Part shown: positions 25,736-34,819 of the stretch, in pieces
How the letters are laid out: every line of letters starts with the position of its first letter
Position numbering within the stretch: the stretch's first letter is position 1
From: Leptospira sp. WS39.C2
GTDB lineage: Bacteria; Spirochaetota; Leptospiria; Leptospirales; Leptospiraceae
DNA length: 64,000 bases
Direction: 5' to 3'
Assembly: GCF_040833965.1 (NCBI RefSeq)
Contig: NZ_CP162142.1
Coordinates: 3,330,001-3,394,000, forward strand
Translations under genes and position numbers: made by a program
The notes under the pieces: generated by a model
Databases searched by the model: none
Told to the model about the DNA's origin: nothing
The model's input: the letters and a program-made list of their open reading frames with translations, nothing else

Positions 25736-26464
25736 TTACTTTCTTGCTATAATAAAATTCAGTCTTTGGAAGTCTTCTGATACTTCAATATGAAATCCAA
25801 TTTCTTGTAAATAATTATGAATCGTGGAAAATGTAATTCGAACTTTTCGATAAGAGCTAACACTCATTTTCCAATCTCCATTTAAATTTTCGTATAATAA
25901 ATCAGTCACCAAAATGTTTTTGTCTGAAAAATCTAGGATACAAGTATGAATCCGACTCTCATCCGATTTTACCGGTATAAATCGTTCCTTATCCTGAAGA
26001 GTTTTGGAATAATCTCGAAAGGATAAAATGAATTTACCTCCTGGTAATAAATTTGAATAACATTGTTTCATCCATTCTTTAATTTCTTCATATGATTCCA
26101 AATGTGATATTGTATCACCACAACAAAGAATTAATTCCGGATTGATTTCTTTCCATAATTCAAAATTCGTAATCTCACCATCGATTACTTGAATTGGCAA
26201 CGATCGCCGTTTTATATTTTGATTTAATTCATTCAGTAATTGTGGATTGAAATCAATGGCTGTGACATGATATCCTAATTCTGCAATTGGGATTGATTGG
26301 ATTCCATTTCCCGCTCCCAAATCAATAGCCTTTTGATTCAATTTTGGAGCTATACCTCTACTGATTAAAAACGATTTAAACTCTTCAGATTTCTTTTCCC
26401 AATCACCTAACATCCATGAATAAAAATTTCCTAAATGTGATTCATAATGTTTTTTTACTGACAT
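25736..26464 (-). CDS. Class I SAM-dependent methyltransferase
   Basis: Soluble methyltransferase of 242 residues from the ATG at 26464. Motif I is AIDLGAGNGIQSIP, the acidic residue of motif II is in VTAIDFNPQ, and motif IV is ELILCCGDTISHLESYEE. The C-terminal half carries beta strands typical of Methyltransf_11/25-type small-molecule enzymes. The substrate is unknown. The open frame extends to 26503, overlapping the trmO gene, but MSVKKHYESH is the natural N-terminus. It is probably co-transcribed with trmO. Confidence 0.8.
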   Translation of the reverse strand: MSVKKHYESHLGNFYSWMLGDWEKKSEEFKSFLISRGIAPKLNQKAIDLGAGNGIQSIPIAELGYHVTAIDFNPQLLNELNQNIKRRSLPIQVIDGEITNFELWKEINPELILCCGDTISHLESYEEIKEWMKQCYSNLLPGGKFILSFRDYSKTLQDKERFIPVKSDESRIHTCILDFSDKNILVTDLLYENLNGDWKMSVSSYRKVRITFSTIHNYLQEIGFHIEVSEDFQRLNFIIARK

Positions 26465-26469
26465 AACAA

Positions 26470-26925
26470 TTACCAATATTGTTTCATGAGGTCTGTCGCC
26501 CATTCAGGTTGCCGGATAGTAGACTGGGGTTCGAATTCTCGTAGAACAGGTTTTATGTCCAATACCGGAGTTCCGTCAATAGCATCCAAATTTTTTACGA
26601 TCAATTTATTTCCTTCTAACTGAACGAGCTCAACAGTGCAAATTCCCAATTGATTGGGACGATCCTTTTTTCTCTGAGCAAAAATGCCTACTTTAGGATA
26701 ATTTGGGTTTCCTCGCGGATGATTTTCATAAACAATTTCAGAAGGAATGACCCTATCGAAATAATATAAAATTTCTAAATGAGAAAAAGTATCGATCCCT
26801 TGCAAAGCGATATTGGGAATTTCATCGACCAAAACGATTTCGCTAATGATACCAGACCAATTGTCATCAATTGGCACTGTCCTTGTATTCTTTACAAAAC
26901 CAACGGGCTTTAATTCAATTTTCAT
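26470..26925 (-). CDS. trmO: tRNA (N6-threonylcarbamoyladenosine37)-N6-methyltransferase, TrmO family
   Basis: Protein of 151 residues of the YaeB/TsaA/TrmO family, which uses SAM to methylate t6A37 in some threonine tRNAs. Visible motifs are PVGFVKNTRTVPIDDNW, GIDTFSHLEILYYFD and the hallmark KKDRPNQLGICTVELVQLEG with VLDIKPVL. It consists of just the beta-barrel catalytic domain and lacks the C-terminal extension of the E. coli protein, as in many shorter members. The methyltransferase gene follows with no gap. Confidence 0.82.
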   Translation of the reverse strand: MKIELKPVGFVKNTRTVPIDDNWSGIISEIVLVDEIPNIALQGIDTFSHLEILYYFDRVIPSEIVYENHPRGNPNYPKVGIFAQRKKDRPNQLGICTVELVQLEGNKLIVKNLDAIDGTPVLDIKPVLREFEPQSTIRQPEWATDLMKQYW

Positions 26926-27051
26926 AAATTCTCAAAATTTCTAATACCAAATTGAATTTTGGAAGGTTATTTTACACCAACAAAATACTAAACAAATCTA
27001 ACATTCGCTAAATTGATAAAGACTTCCAAAATATTGAAAGTAAAGAATATA

Positions 27052-27648
27052 CTATTTTGGAAATCCCTGGATTTGTGTTTCGATAAATTGAAAATGAAGT
27101 TCTAATGCATCATGCACATTTGTGACAATTCCGAATGCAACTTTGGGAAGCTTCATTCCCAATTCGGAAAATTTTGTTTTTGTCTTTCCTTTCCATACTT
27201 CAGTTCCATTTTGCATTTCTTTAGAAACCAGGAAGGTTAAATTAAAATCTCGATTCCCTTTTCTGAGTATCCCTTTTAATTCAAAGTTAGTATACTTTTT
27301 CTGATACCACTCAGTAAATGACATCAAATTTGAAATAAAAAATTAATTGGGTTGAACCTCTTCATCTAATAACTTGCTTACTTCCTTATCCCTCATTTCC
27401 TGATTGCTATTAAAATTAGAAATTGGAAACTTCCCTACAAATTTATACCCTAATCTGCTTTGCTAAATTTTTAATTCAATTTTGCAATTCAATCCAACTG
27501 GAGATTGTTTGTTTACTAAAATTAAAGTTTTGTCTGTTTTTCAAGCAGCACAACTTTGCCATTTCGGAAAAGAAATTTCTTCACCTTAAACTGTATTGAT
27601 AAAACCAAAAAAAAGAATGGTATAAATTAGTATGTTTCTCATTTGCAT
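27052..27648 (-). pseudogene. YceI family protein broken by four in-frame stops
   Basis: Read from the ATG at 27648-27646, one continuous frame gives a signal peptide (NILIYTILFFGFINT), a YceI-like body (SRLGYKFVGKFPISNF, EMRDKEVSKLLDE) and a YceI C-terminus (ELKGILRKGNRDFNL, TKFSELGMKLPKVAFG). Four stops interrupt it: TAA about 27588, TGA about 27543, TAG about 27465 and TAA about 27345. There is no frameshift. Only the last 91 codons remain open. YceI proteins are periplasmic lipocalin-like isoprenoid carriers. This copy is almost certainly inactive. Confidence 0.78.
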
Positions 27649-27787
27649 AACCTCATAAAAATTTGATTTTTCCTTCCGCATAATTATATAAATAATTGCG
27701 ATTTTTTCAATAATATCCATGAATCTCCATCAAAAATTTTCTGATCATTATAGAATCGATGATTCCCATTCGAGCATCATTTTCTTC

Positions 27788-28259
27788 TTAATTCGAAAAA
27801 TTAAACTTACGATAATTTGGTAGTTTTTCTGCGGAAGCTGCAATGTTTATCAAAACTGAATCGCCTCCAAATACTTGATTCTCAAAGAGAAGTTTTGTGA
27901 GGTAAATTCGAGATAAGTAACTTGTAGCAAAATTGATTTCAATCCCTTCGTTCGTTTTAAACTTCTTTGGGTTGAGAATGCCCATCGAATGAAAAATCAA
28001 ATTGATTTTGTATGAATCTAATTTTAAACTTTCAACTAATCCTTTATATTGGAAAGCAGAGAAAAATCTCCTTAATGCCCTACTAATTCTACATTTTCCG
28101 TCATTTCTCTCGCCAAAAAAGACTCCATTTTCGATCTGACAATAGCTACGATACGTAATTTCCCAATCTCGGTTTTCTCGAGACATGTTTCAATAAAGGT
28201 TTTCCGATTCCATCGGTTGCACCTGTAACAACAAATACCTTTATGTTAAATACTTTCAT
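27788..28259 (-). pseudogene. Short-chain dehydrogenase/reductase remnant
   Basis: The N-terminal part of an SDR is readable across frames: KVFVVTGATDGIGK (the TGxxxGIG cofactor loop) starting at 28259, then in a second frame GKLRIVAIVRSKMESFLAR and GDFSLLSNIKD with internal stops, then in a third frame MGILNPKKFKTNEGIEINF and SYLSRIYLTKLL. Two frameshifts and at least two stops are visible, and the part containing the catalytic YxxxK is lost. It is convergent with nothing and divergent from the MarR remnant. Confidence 0.75.
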
Positions 28260-28355
28260 ATTAAACATATCTAATATATTGATAAAAGTACTGTTGAATA
28301 CATTCTGAGAGTTTGCCCCAAATACACAAAATGGATTGATCGGATCGTTCGGTAA

Positions 28356-28667
28356 AGTGGGGTTTCGTCCGCTAGGCATAACTTGTTATGTATCTTAAGG
28401 TAGGAAGGCCCGCTAAAGATGAGTGAATTGAGTCGGTTATTGAATGTTAGCCTAACTAACATTACACTTATCGTCGATGGACTGGAAAAAGATGGATTTG
28501 CAGGAAGGCAATCGGATGAAACAGATAGAATGGCAAAACGAATCAAACTTACAGAACGTGCAGAAAAAGAAGTGTCATTCGATTCAGAAGTAATTTTTAA
28601 ACCTGCGATTCAATTATTTTCTTCCGTTTTTGAAGAAAAAGAAATTCTAGAATTGGTTCATTATTGA
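28356..28667 (+). pseudogene. MarR family regulator remnant
   Basis: The winged-helix half of a MarR protein is intact in frame: GPLKMSELSRLLNVSLTNI, VDGLEKDGFAGR, then DETDRMAKRIKLTERAEK. Upstream in the same frame HNLLCILR is followed by a TAG (28401-28403), and the N-terminal dimerisation helices are missing. An ATG at 28419 leaves an open 82-codon frame, but that product would lack half the fold. In the intact ancestor it would have been divergent from the SDR-YceI pair and probably regulated it. Confidence 0.7.
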
Positions 28668-29139
28668 AATCAGATTTTGGAAAAACTTCCGAATTAATTG
28701 TCCCTTTCATCATTTTAATGGAAATTGTCGAGTTTGGATAAATGAAACATGTTTTAAATATTTGATTCCGAAATCAAATCGGAACAATTACAAATCCATT
28801 CTTGTGAAAGCAACTCTCAAAATAATGGACAAACCTTTAGGAAACCAACTAGTTTCCATGGCGCTCTTTTTTTCTAATGTTGCCATCTTATGGTTATGCA
28901 AAATCAAAATCTGGAAAATGGGAACCATTGAACTTGGATATGCTGGCGTTACGTATTCGAGAGAAGAATTTGGGACAAAGCATTTGAATGGTTAATGAAA
29001 TGTTTGATATGATTTGAAAAAAGATTCACCTACTTTCAATTTCTTTCAGTTACGTGCACATAGATTCTTGGAACGAAAACGATATGAAATAGTAACTTCT
29101 AACTTTTAACAGTTAAACCTAAGAAGCGAAGGAAAAAAC
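28668..29139. other. Gene-poor spacer in the decay zone
   Basis: About 470 bp with no gene I can support. A plus-strand open frame at 28762-28995 has no homology I recognise and no ribosome site. A second frame near 28930-29000 (WRYVFERRIWDKAFEWL) looks protein-like and may be another remnant, but I cannot assign it. Confidence 0.35.
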
Positions 29140-30096
29140 TCATTCATTTTCAAAAGAGTCTTCTGTAGTCTCATCATCTACTGTTCCACTCTCACTTACG
29201 TGACAATTGATAAACGGATCCAATTCCTCTTTTGTGATAGTTTCATCAATCATCCTTTGTAATTCACCTACAAAGTCGACCCTTCGCATTTCACAAACAT
29301 ATAGTTTCTCATCACTGACGTTCAAATCAAAGTAAACGGCTTCCTCAGGCATTCCGAAACTTGCTTCACCCATTCGAGATGATGCCGTACAATCATTCTC
29401 GTGAACTTTACAATCTGTGACTAGAAATCCTTTCCCAACGATTCTAAATTCTATAGAAGTATACTTGTCTTTTACATTAAATATATAAGGGCGAACCAGT
29501 TCCTCAAGGCTCTTTTTATAATATTGTATATCATATTCGTCGTCACTTAAAGACGTACGTTTTACCCAACCAATCTTATCATTATAATTGACTTTGACAT
29601 ACCCTACATTTTTAGTTAAGGGATCCGTATTTTCTATCACATCGAAAACTATATTTTTTGGAATGATGGTAATAATTGAGGCACTAGGATTTGGTTCCGA
29701 TTGTAATTGGACAATTTTATTACCAAGTGTACGCAGACGTTTACTGATATCCAAATCAAATTGACTGATTAAAATTTCTTTTCCTTTCCAAAATGCACGA
29801 TAATCGGAAACATTTTTCGCAACAAGGACTTCCATAAATTTTCCGTTTTTATCAAGAGGTAATGTGATTTTATCTAATGGTTTTGGAGAAATACCTTCTA
29901 TGAATGATAAATCTAAATTGAGTCCATGACTTGTTGTAAGAGGGTCTAGCGATATATATGTAGTCAAACAAGTAAAATTCTTAGGACAATCTGAAGGATC
30001 TTTGTGTTTAGAAAGATCCGTTCCATTCCAAAGAAACAGAGAAACTAATAAAATTAAAAATTTTTGGAATAATACAATTCGAATGGATACTTTCAT
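29140..30096 (-). CDS. Secreted protein with bacterial SH3 domain
   Basis: Protein of about 318 residues from the ATG at 30096 (a TTG at 30117 is also in frame). A signal anchor (IVLFQKFLILLVSLFLW) is followed by an unknown domain and then an SH3b-like segment (KIVQLQSEPNPSASIITIIP ... GYVKVNYNDKIGWVKRTSLS). The last part has several Cys residues (TDCKVHENDC, YVCEMRR, INCHVS) and an acidic tail. SH3b domains usually bind peptidoglycan or envelope partners. No catalytic domain is recognised. It is monocistronic. Confidence 0.65.
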   Translation of the reverse strand: MKVSIRIVLFQKFLILLVSLFLWNGTDLSKHKDPSDCPKNFTCLTTYISLDPLTTSHGLNLDLSFIEGISPKPLDKITLPLDKNGKFMEVLVAKNVSDYRAFWKGKEILISQFDLDISKRLRTLGNKIVQLQSEPNPSASIITIIPKNIVFDVIENTDPLTKNVGYVKVNYNDKIGWVKRTSLSDDEYDIQYYKKSLEELVRPYIFNVKDKYTSIEFRIVGKGFLVTDCKVHENDCTASSRMGEASFGMPEEAVYFDLNVSDEKLYVCEMRRVDFVGELQRMIDETITKEELDPFINCHVSESGTVDDETTEDSFENE

Positions 30097-30272
30097 TTCA
30101 ATTCTTTCCCAAATCAAAAACTAACATAACAAAGGAATCAGATCTTTTCTTACGTCAAAACGATGTTAGTGTATTTCTATTTTTTTGGAAAGTCGGATTT
30201 TGTAGAGATAAAAACAAGTCAATGTTTCTAAGGAAAAAATAGGATGCGTTTGGCTAAGATTTTTAGTCAAAC

Positions 30273-30313
30273 TGTAGAAGTGACAAACCAATTTCTCATG
30301 TGTCACTTCTACA
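30273..30313 (-). terminator. 13-bp inverted repeat downstream of fumarase class I
   Basis: TGTAGAAGTGACA (30273-30285) and TGTCACTTCTACA (30301-30313) are perfect complements around a 15-nt loop, 20 bp after the fumarase stop. The position fits a terminator or mRNA-stabilising hairpin, though no T-tract follows. Confidence 0.45.
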
Positions 30314-30332
30314 AGATTTAAAAACTAAAAAT

Positions 30333-31946
30333 CTAATTCAGCATCTGGAAAAAATCATTCCCTTTGTCATCCACTACGATAAAGGCAGGAAAGTTTTCCA
30401 CATCAATGGACCATACCGCTTCCATTCCTAGTTCAGGAAAATCCAATACTTCCACCTTTTTGATGTTTTCTTTTGCCAGTAAGGCAGCAGGCCCACCGAT
30501 GGATCCAAGATAAAACCCACCATTCTTTTTGCAGCTATCAGTTACCACTTTGGAACGATTGCCTTTTGCCAGTGTAATCATGGAAAAACCTTTTTCCTGG
30601 AACACGGGAACATAACTGTCCATACGTCCTGCCGTAGTTGGACCAAAAGATCCGGAAGGCATCCCTTCTGGCGTTTTTGCTGGACCCGCATAATACACTG
30701 GATGGTTTTTAAAGTACTCAGGGAGTGGTTCACCCTTATCCATTTTTTCCTTTAACTTCGCATGGGCAATGTCTCGTGCCACAATGAGTCGACCCGACAA
30801 CATAACACGCGTTTTGACAGGATATTTTGTGAGGACTTTTAAAATTTCAGGCATTGGTTGGTTGAGATTGATATGCACCGATTCTGTATTTGCATCTACA
30901 TCATCAATCGTTGGTAAAAATTTTGTTGGGTCGTATTCGAGTTTTTCTAAAAAGATTCCATCCTTAGTGATTTTTGCTTTGATGTTTCGATCAGCACTAC
31001 AACTCACACCAAGTCCCACAGGGCAAGATGCTCCATGGCGTGGCAATCGAATCACTTTAAAATCATGTGCCAAATACTTTCCACCAAACTGAGCCCCAAT
31101 ACCTGATTTTTGCGCAGCGGCGAGCATTTTTTCTTCTAATTCTACATCTCGGAATGCTGATCCAAATTTATCACCTTTGGTAGGCAAATGGTCCAAATAT
31201 CCAGCTGACGCAAGTTTTACGGTCTTTAAATTTGTTTCGGCAGAAGTCCCACCAATCACAACGGCAATGTGGTAAGGAGGGCATGCCGCTGTTCCCAGGT
31301 TTGCTACTTTGTCTGCAATAAATTTTTCGAGGGAAGTTGGATTGAGTAATGCTTTTGTTTCTTGGAATAGGTAAGTTTTGTTAGCTGACCCTCCACCTTT
31401 AGCCAAAAAGAGAAAACTATATTTGTCACCAGGAGTGGAATAAATATCAATTTGAGCAGGTAAATTGGATCCTGAGTTTACTTCTTCATACATCGTAAGA
31501 GGAACTACTTGGGAATATCGTAGGTTTCGATTTGCATAGGTATTAAAAATTCCACGAGAAAGTGCCTCTGCATCATCACCTCCTGTGATCACATATTCCC
31601 CTTTTTTTGCCATAACGATTCCCGTACCAGTATCTTGGCAGGATGGAAGTTGTTTGTCAGCAGCAATCACTGCATTTTTGAGAAGAGCCATTGCCACAAA
31701 TCTGTCGTTAGGTGTTGCTTCAGGATCATCTAAAATTTTACGCACCTTTTCTAAATGAGCCGTGCGCAGGTAAAAGGAAACATCTTCCATAGCCTTTTCA
31801 GCAAGGAATGTTAAACCTTCTGGATCCACTTTTAAAATTTCTTTGTCCCCAAAAGGAACGGTGCTGACATAATCTTTTGTCAAAAGTTTGTATTCGGTTG
31901 TGTCCTTTGTGAGTGGAAACGGGTCGGCGTAAAAGAATTCTGGCAT
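30333..31946 (-). CDS. fumA: Fumarate hydratase class I (iron-sulfur)
   Basis: Single-chain [4Fe-4S] fumarase of 537 residues. The N-terminal alpha-type domain has the cluster cysteines in [11 protein letters not shown] and GTAACPPYH, with the third likely in [13 protein letters not shown]. The C-terminal beta-type domain starts near residue 340 ([40 protein letters not shown]). The length is normal for fused FumA/FumB proteins. It is oxygen- and iron-sensitive, unlike the FumC at 20310-21698. It stands alone on the minus strand with a hairpin directly downstream. Confidence 0.93.
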   Translation of the reverse strand: MPEFFYADPFPLTKDTTEYKLLTKDYVSTVPFGDKEILKVDPEGLTFLAEKAMEDVSFYLRTAHLEKVRKILDDPEATPNDRFVAMALLKNAVIAADKQLPSCQDTGTGIVMAKKGEYVITGGDDAEALSRGIFNTYANRNLRYSQVVPLTMYEEVNSGSNLPAQIDIYSTPGDKYSFLFLAKGGGSANKTYLFQETKALLNPTSLEKFIADKVANLGTAACPPYHIAVVIGGTSAETNLKTVKLASAGYLDHLPTKGDKFGSAFRDVELEEKMLAAAQKSGIGAQFGGKYLAHDFKVIRLPRHGASCPVGLGVSCSADRNIKAKITKDGIFLEKLEYDPTKFLPTIDDVDANTESVHINLNQPMPEILKVLTKYPVKTRVMLSGRLIVARDIAHAKLKEKMDKGEPLPEYFKNHPVYYAGPAKTPEGMPSGSFGPTTAGRMDSYVPVFQEKGFSMITLAKGNRSKVVTDSCKKNGGFYLGSIGGPAALLAKENIKKVEVLDFPELGMEAVWSIDVENFPAFIVVDDKGNDFFQMLN

Positions 31947-32045
31947 GGAAACCTCTATTTATAACTTCTAATTTCGAGAGATTCCTTGTTTCGTAAATGA
32001 ATTTTTCAAGAAGACAAATTGAGATTCAACTGAGATTCGTATTTT

Positions 32046-32642
32046 ATGGAAGCAAAAGTTTTTGATCAAATGGCAAAACAGTATGATACTGAAGATCGTA
32101 TCCAACTGGCCAATCGGATTTTAGATAAATTAAAACCTTCCCTTTTGAATGCGAAAGATAGTACATTATTAGATTTTGGATGTGGAACTGGGTTACTTGG
32201 TTTGCCTTTGGCTTCCGATTACAAACAAGTTTTTTTATCTGATGACTCTATGTCTATGTTGGATGTGGCAAATTTCAAAATCAAATCGCAAGGTAAAAAA
32301 AATGCTAAAACGATGTCTATTTCGGAATTGGCCGACAACAAATCCTTCTTAGTTGACCATATCCTTTTGTCGTTGGTGCTTTTACATATCCCCGATACCA
32401 AATCAATCCTAACATTTCTATTGGATCACTTAAAATCATCGGGAAAGTTATTCATCGTGGATTTTATCAAAAATGAAAAGGTATCACATCCTAAAATCCA
32501 CAATGGGTTCCATTTAAACGAATTGGAAAAAACTTTACAATCAGTAGGTTACAAATCTGTTTCCTCTCAAATCATTTTAGAAGAAAAAAAAGTGTTTATG
32601 AATGAGGACGCAACTTTGTTTTTACTCATTGCCGAAAAGTAA
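32046..32642 (+). CDS. Class I SAM-dependent methyltransferase
   Basis: Methyltransferase of 198 residues. It opens with the typical FDQMAKQYDTEDR start, followed by motif I LLDFGCGTGLLGLPLA, motif II VFLSDDSMSMLDVA and motif IV DHILLSLVLLHIP. This pattern fits Methyltransf_11-like small-molecule enzymes (UbiE/BioC-like fold), but the substrate cannot be inferred. It is divergent from the class I fumarase gene and convergent with the DUF3703 gene. Confidence 0.82.
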   Translation: MEAKVFDQMAKQYDTEDRIQLANRILDKLKPSLLNAKDSTLLDFGCGTGLLGLPLASDYKQVFLSDDSMSMLDVANFKIKSQGKKNAKTMSISELADNKSFLVDHILLSLVLLHIPDTKSILTFLLDHLKSSGKLFIVDFIKNEKVSHPKIHNGFHLNELEKTLQSVGYKSVSSQIILEEKKVFMNEDATLFLLIAEK

Positions 32643-32662
32643 AACTATCGTTATGCGAATCT

Positions 32663-33061
32663 CTATTTTTTGAAACCCGAAAGGCCTTTGGCTTCGGTAT
32701 CCGCATTCTGAAGGAGATGTTGTAAATCATCCGGTATTGGCATCGGTGCAAAAATGGGAACAGATGCACTTCCCGTATTCCCCACAGGGATACGATTGAA
32801 CAAACTTCCAATCCAACCAAATGCCATTCGGATGAACTGACCATATATTTCTCGAAGGTCACCTTTTCGGATCCCAAAGAGGAACATTCGAAAATGACTC
32901 CCTGTATGAGGAACTGGGAAATATTGACCGATGATATGAGCCCTTTCCAAAAATCTCCAGGCCTCCAAATCGTCTTTTTTTGAAAGACTGTCTTTGTAGT
33001 TTTGAATTTCTTTTTGATATGCCACTTTAAATTCTTTTGACATCATTAGGTTGAGTTTCAT
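32663..33061 (-). CDS. DUF3703 family protein
   Basis: Small protein (132 residues from the ATG at 33061, which has a GGA 7 bp upstream; the frame extends to 33103). The DUF3703 pattern is clear: AWRFLERAHIIGQYF, PHTGSHFRMFLFG, EIYGQFIRMAFGW and RIPVGNTGSASV. Conserved His residues suggest a metal or heme site. Members are sometimes encoded near metal or mercury resistance genes, but nothing here supports that. Function unknown. Confidence 0.75.
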   Translation of the reverse strand: MKLNLMMSKEFKVAYQKEIQNYKDSLSKKDDLEAWRFLERAHIIGQYFPVPHTGSHFRMFLFGIRKGDLREIYGQFIRMAFGWIGSLFNRIPVGNTGSASVPIFAPMPIPDDLQHLLQNADTEAKGLSGFKK

Positions 33062-33166
33062 TTGGAAATCCTTTTGCCTTCCCATTGAAATTGGATCTGA
33101 CAAAAGGTAATGATATTAAATAACCTCTTCCCTATCGATCAAAATTTTATAAGGAATACTCTCTCG

Positions 33167-33640
33167 TCAATGTGTGGCAAACGAAGGTAGGTCGTACTCG
33201 CGGATCGATGATTCACAAAGATTTGGATCTTCATAAAAATGTTCGTTCTCTTTTCCAAACCTTCTTTCGTATTCCTTAATTTTGTAGCCATCTTGGTGAC
33301 AATGGACAGCCGCATAACACTGACACTCGTTTGTTGTCGTGATTTTTAATTCGTTTGCTTCTTCAAATAAATCCAAATACCCGATCCTCCATCCATATTG
33401 GCTGAGTAAGAGTGGGATGACATCGCGATAGGATTTGTGTGCATCGACAGAACTGGGATTGAGTCCATGTAGGTTCACAAAAATCTTAAATTGGGTTCCC
33501 TTTGGAAGAGTTTGCATCACTTCCCTCAGTCCCTTTTCCCATTCTTTTGTATCTGCCTCAGTGATCGGACCTGAAAGTCTTGTGATGATTAAACTGGATT
33601 CTTTTTCCCAGTGTGTATAGTATTCGATTTCCATAAGCAT
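33167..33640 (-). CDS. Conserved hypothetical protein (STAS/SpoIIAA-like)
   Basis: Soluble protein of 157 residues. The first 110 residues have an alternating beta-alpha pattern starting EIEYYTHWEKESSLIITRLS and containing FKIFVNLHGLNPSSVDAHKS, which resembles the SpoIIAA-like/STAS fold. A Cys-rich spot (NECQCYAAVHCHQDGY) follows. Residues of a phosphorylatable Ser are not clear. Its start lies at the very end of the DUF1801 gene, so the two are co-transcribed. Confidence 0.55.
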   Translation of the reverse strand: MLMEIEYYTHWEKESSLIITRLSGPITEADTKEWEKGLREVMQTLPKGTQFKIFVNLHGLNPSSVDAHKSYRDVIPLLLSQYGWRIGYLDLFEEANELKITTTNECQCYAAVHCHQDGYKIKEYERRFGKENEHFYEDPNLCESSIREYDLPSFATH

Positions 33641-34143
33641 TAGACCGATTTCACTTTTTTCGTTGCCCTCTTTTTGGGTTTCACTTCCTTCGAATTATTC
33701 TTCGGAAGATTTGATTCATATACGTTGATCCAATCTTTCGGGCTAATCTTCGATACTAATTCAGCTAAGAGTTTCCAAGGAATGTCATCTAACTTCCGAA
33801 AACGAATGCAACTTTTGCCCATATCCAATTTGGATGAAGAGTGTTTCGGATATTCGGTTTGGAACCATTTGAGTAATTTTGGATCCGAATAGATTCCCAT
33901 ATGATAGAGAGCAAGTCCATGTTTCTGGGAAGCGATGTGGATAAACGGAAGGGCTAATTCTGGTGTTACATGATACCCAGCAGGATAAAGTTTTTTCGGC
34001 ACTACATACCCGATCATGTTATATTGAATCGTTTCTTCAAATCCTTTGGGCAGATTTTTTTTAATGAGTTTACGCAATTCTAAAAAAACGATTTTTCTTT
34101 CTTCTGATAGGGATTCAATATAATCTTCAATCGATGACACCAT
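33640..34143 (-). CDS. DUF1801 domain protein
   Basis: Protein of 167 residues. The DUF1801 (YdhG-like) core is IEDYIESLSEERKIVFLELR, ETIQYNMIGYVVPKKLYP, HIASQKHGLALYHMG and MGKSCIRFRKLDDIPWKLL. A Lys-rich tail (KEVKPKKRATKKVKSV) may contact nucleic acid. It has the iron-chaperone/frataxin-like fold seen in YdhG relatives, but its role is not established. It is coupled to the downstream STAS-like gene. Confidence 0.8.
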   Translation of the reverse strand: MVSSIEDYIESLSEERKIVFLELRKLIKKNLPKGFEETIQYNMIGYVVPKKLYPAGYHVTPELALPFIHIASQKHGLALYHMGIYSDPKLLKWFQTEYPKHSSSKLDMGKSCIRFRKLDDIPWKLLAELVSKISPKDWINVYESNLPKNNSKEVKPKKRATKKVKSV

Positions 34144-34290
34144 AAGAGAATGATAGACAAAATTTCAAAGATTCGGAAAGAAATTTTCTTTCGATGTATT
34201 AGAAAAAATATTCCAGTTGTAAATTGAAATATTTATGTTTGTAAGGATTTATCCATTCCTACCATTCAATAGTAGGAAAGGAACTTACGA

Positions 34291-34710
34291 TTATTTTTTA
34301 GCTGGAACCCACAAAGGACCTACTCCAATCAATAAAACAACTATATTAAATAATACATTTGATAAATTCCCGGAAGCTATAGAACCCGCACTATCCAAAA
34401 CAAACCAAGAAAGCAAACCAAAGAAAACTGCTTTTCTAACTTCATCTGGCGCCTTATCATAAACAAGAACAGCCAGCATCCAAACAGTCACCCCCCATCC
34501 TAATAAAAATCCACCCGTTAAAGCAGACAAAAATTTTGTATCTGGTGAAGAATACGTTGTTTGTCCATCAATTGGCCAGCTCAGTAGATCCAATGTAAGT
34601 CTTGCAAGTTCAGATGTCTCCTGCATAGTCCCCAAAAAAAATATGGGAGCAAACGATGCGATTACGATGGCTGTAACCTTTAAATAGAATTTGTGAAATT
34701 TTTGCGTCAT
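34291..34710 (-). CDS. Four-helix membrane protein, unknown function
   Basis: Integral membrane protein of 139 residues with helices at about 9-28 (YLKVTAIVIASFAPIFFLG), 62-82 (FLSALTGGFLLGWGVTVWML), 90-112 and 116-134. A short extracytoplasmic segment (SWPIDGQTTYSSPDTK) lies between the first two. No family recognised. It sits directly downstream of the TetR gene on the same strand, with a 16-bp palindrome between them, which suggests it may be the regulated target. Confidence 0.65.
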   Translation of the reverse strand: MTQKFHKFYLKVTAIVIASFAPIFFLGTMQETSELARLTLDLLSWPIDGQTTYSSPDTKFLSALTGGFLLGWGVTVWMLAVLVYDKAPDEVRKAVFFGLLSWFVLDSAGSIASGNLSNVLFNIVVLLIGVGPLWVPAKK

Positions 34711-34799
34711 AAAAAAACCTTTTGTTTAAATTGATAAACTTAGTACGAAAATTTTAGATGCAAACTCAACCGAATAAATTGTGATATCGATAGAATCAG

Positions 34800-34815
34800 T
34801 GTACGTTGCCGTACA
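34800..34815. promoter_or_regulatory. Palindrome between TetR and membrane-protein genes
   Basis: TGTACG-TTGC-CGTACA is a perfect 6-bp dyad about 90 bp upstream of the membrane-protein start and just past the TetR stop. It is a plausible operator for the adjacent regulator. The role is inferred from position only. Confidence 0.4.
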
Positions 34816-34819
34816 GTGA

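Noticed and set aside
27052..27327. 91-codon minus-strand frame as an intact gene
   Set aside because: It is the C-terminal part of a YceI pseudogene that continues upstream through in-frame stops.
27788..28186. 132-codon minus-strand frame as an intact gene
   Set aside because: It is only the frame carrying the middle of the SDR remnant. The true N-terminus is in another frame and the C-terminus is missing.
28762..28995. 77-codon plus-strand frame in the decay zone
   Set aside because: No homology recognised and no ribosome site. The zone is full of remnants.
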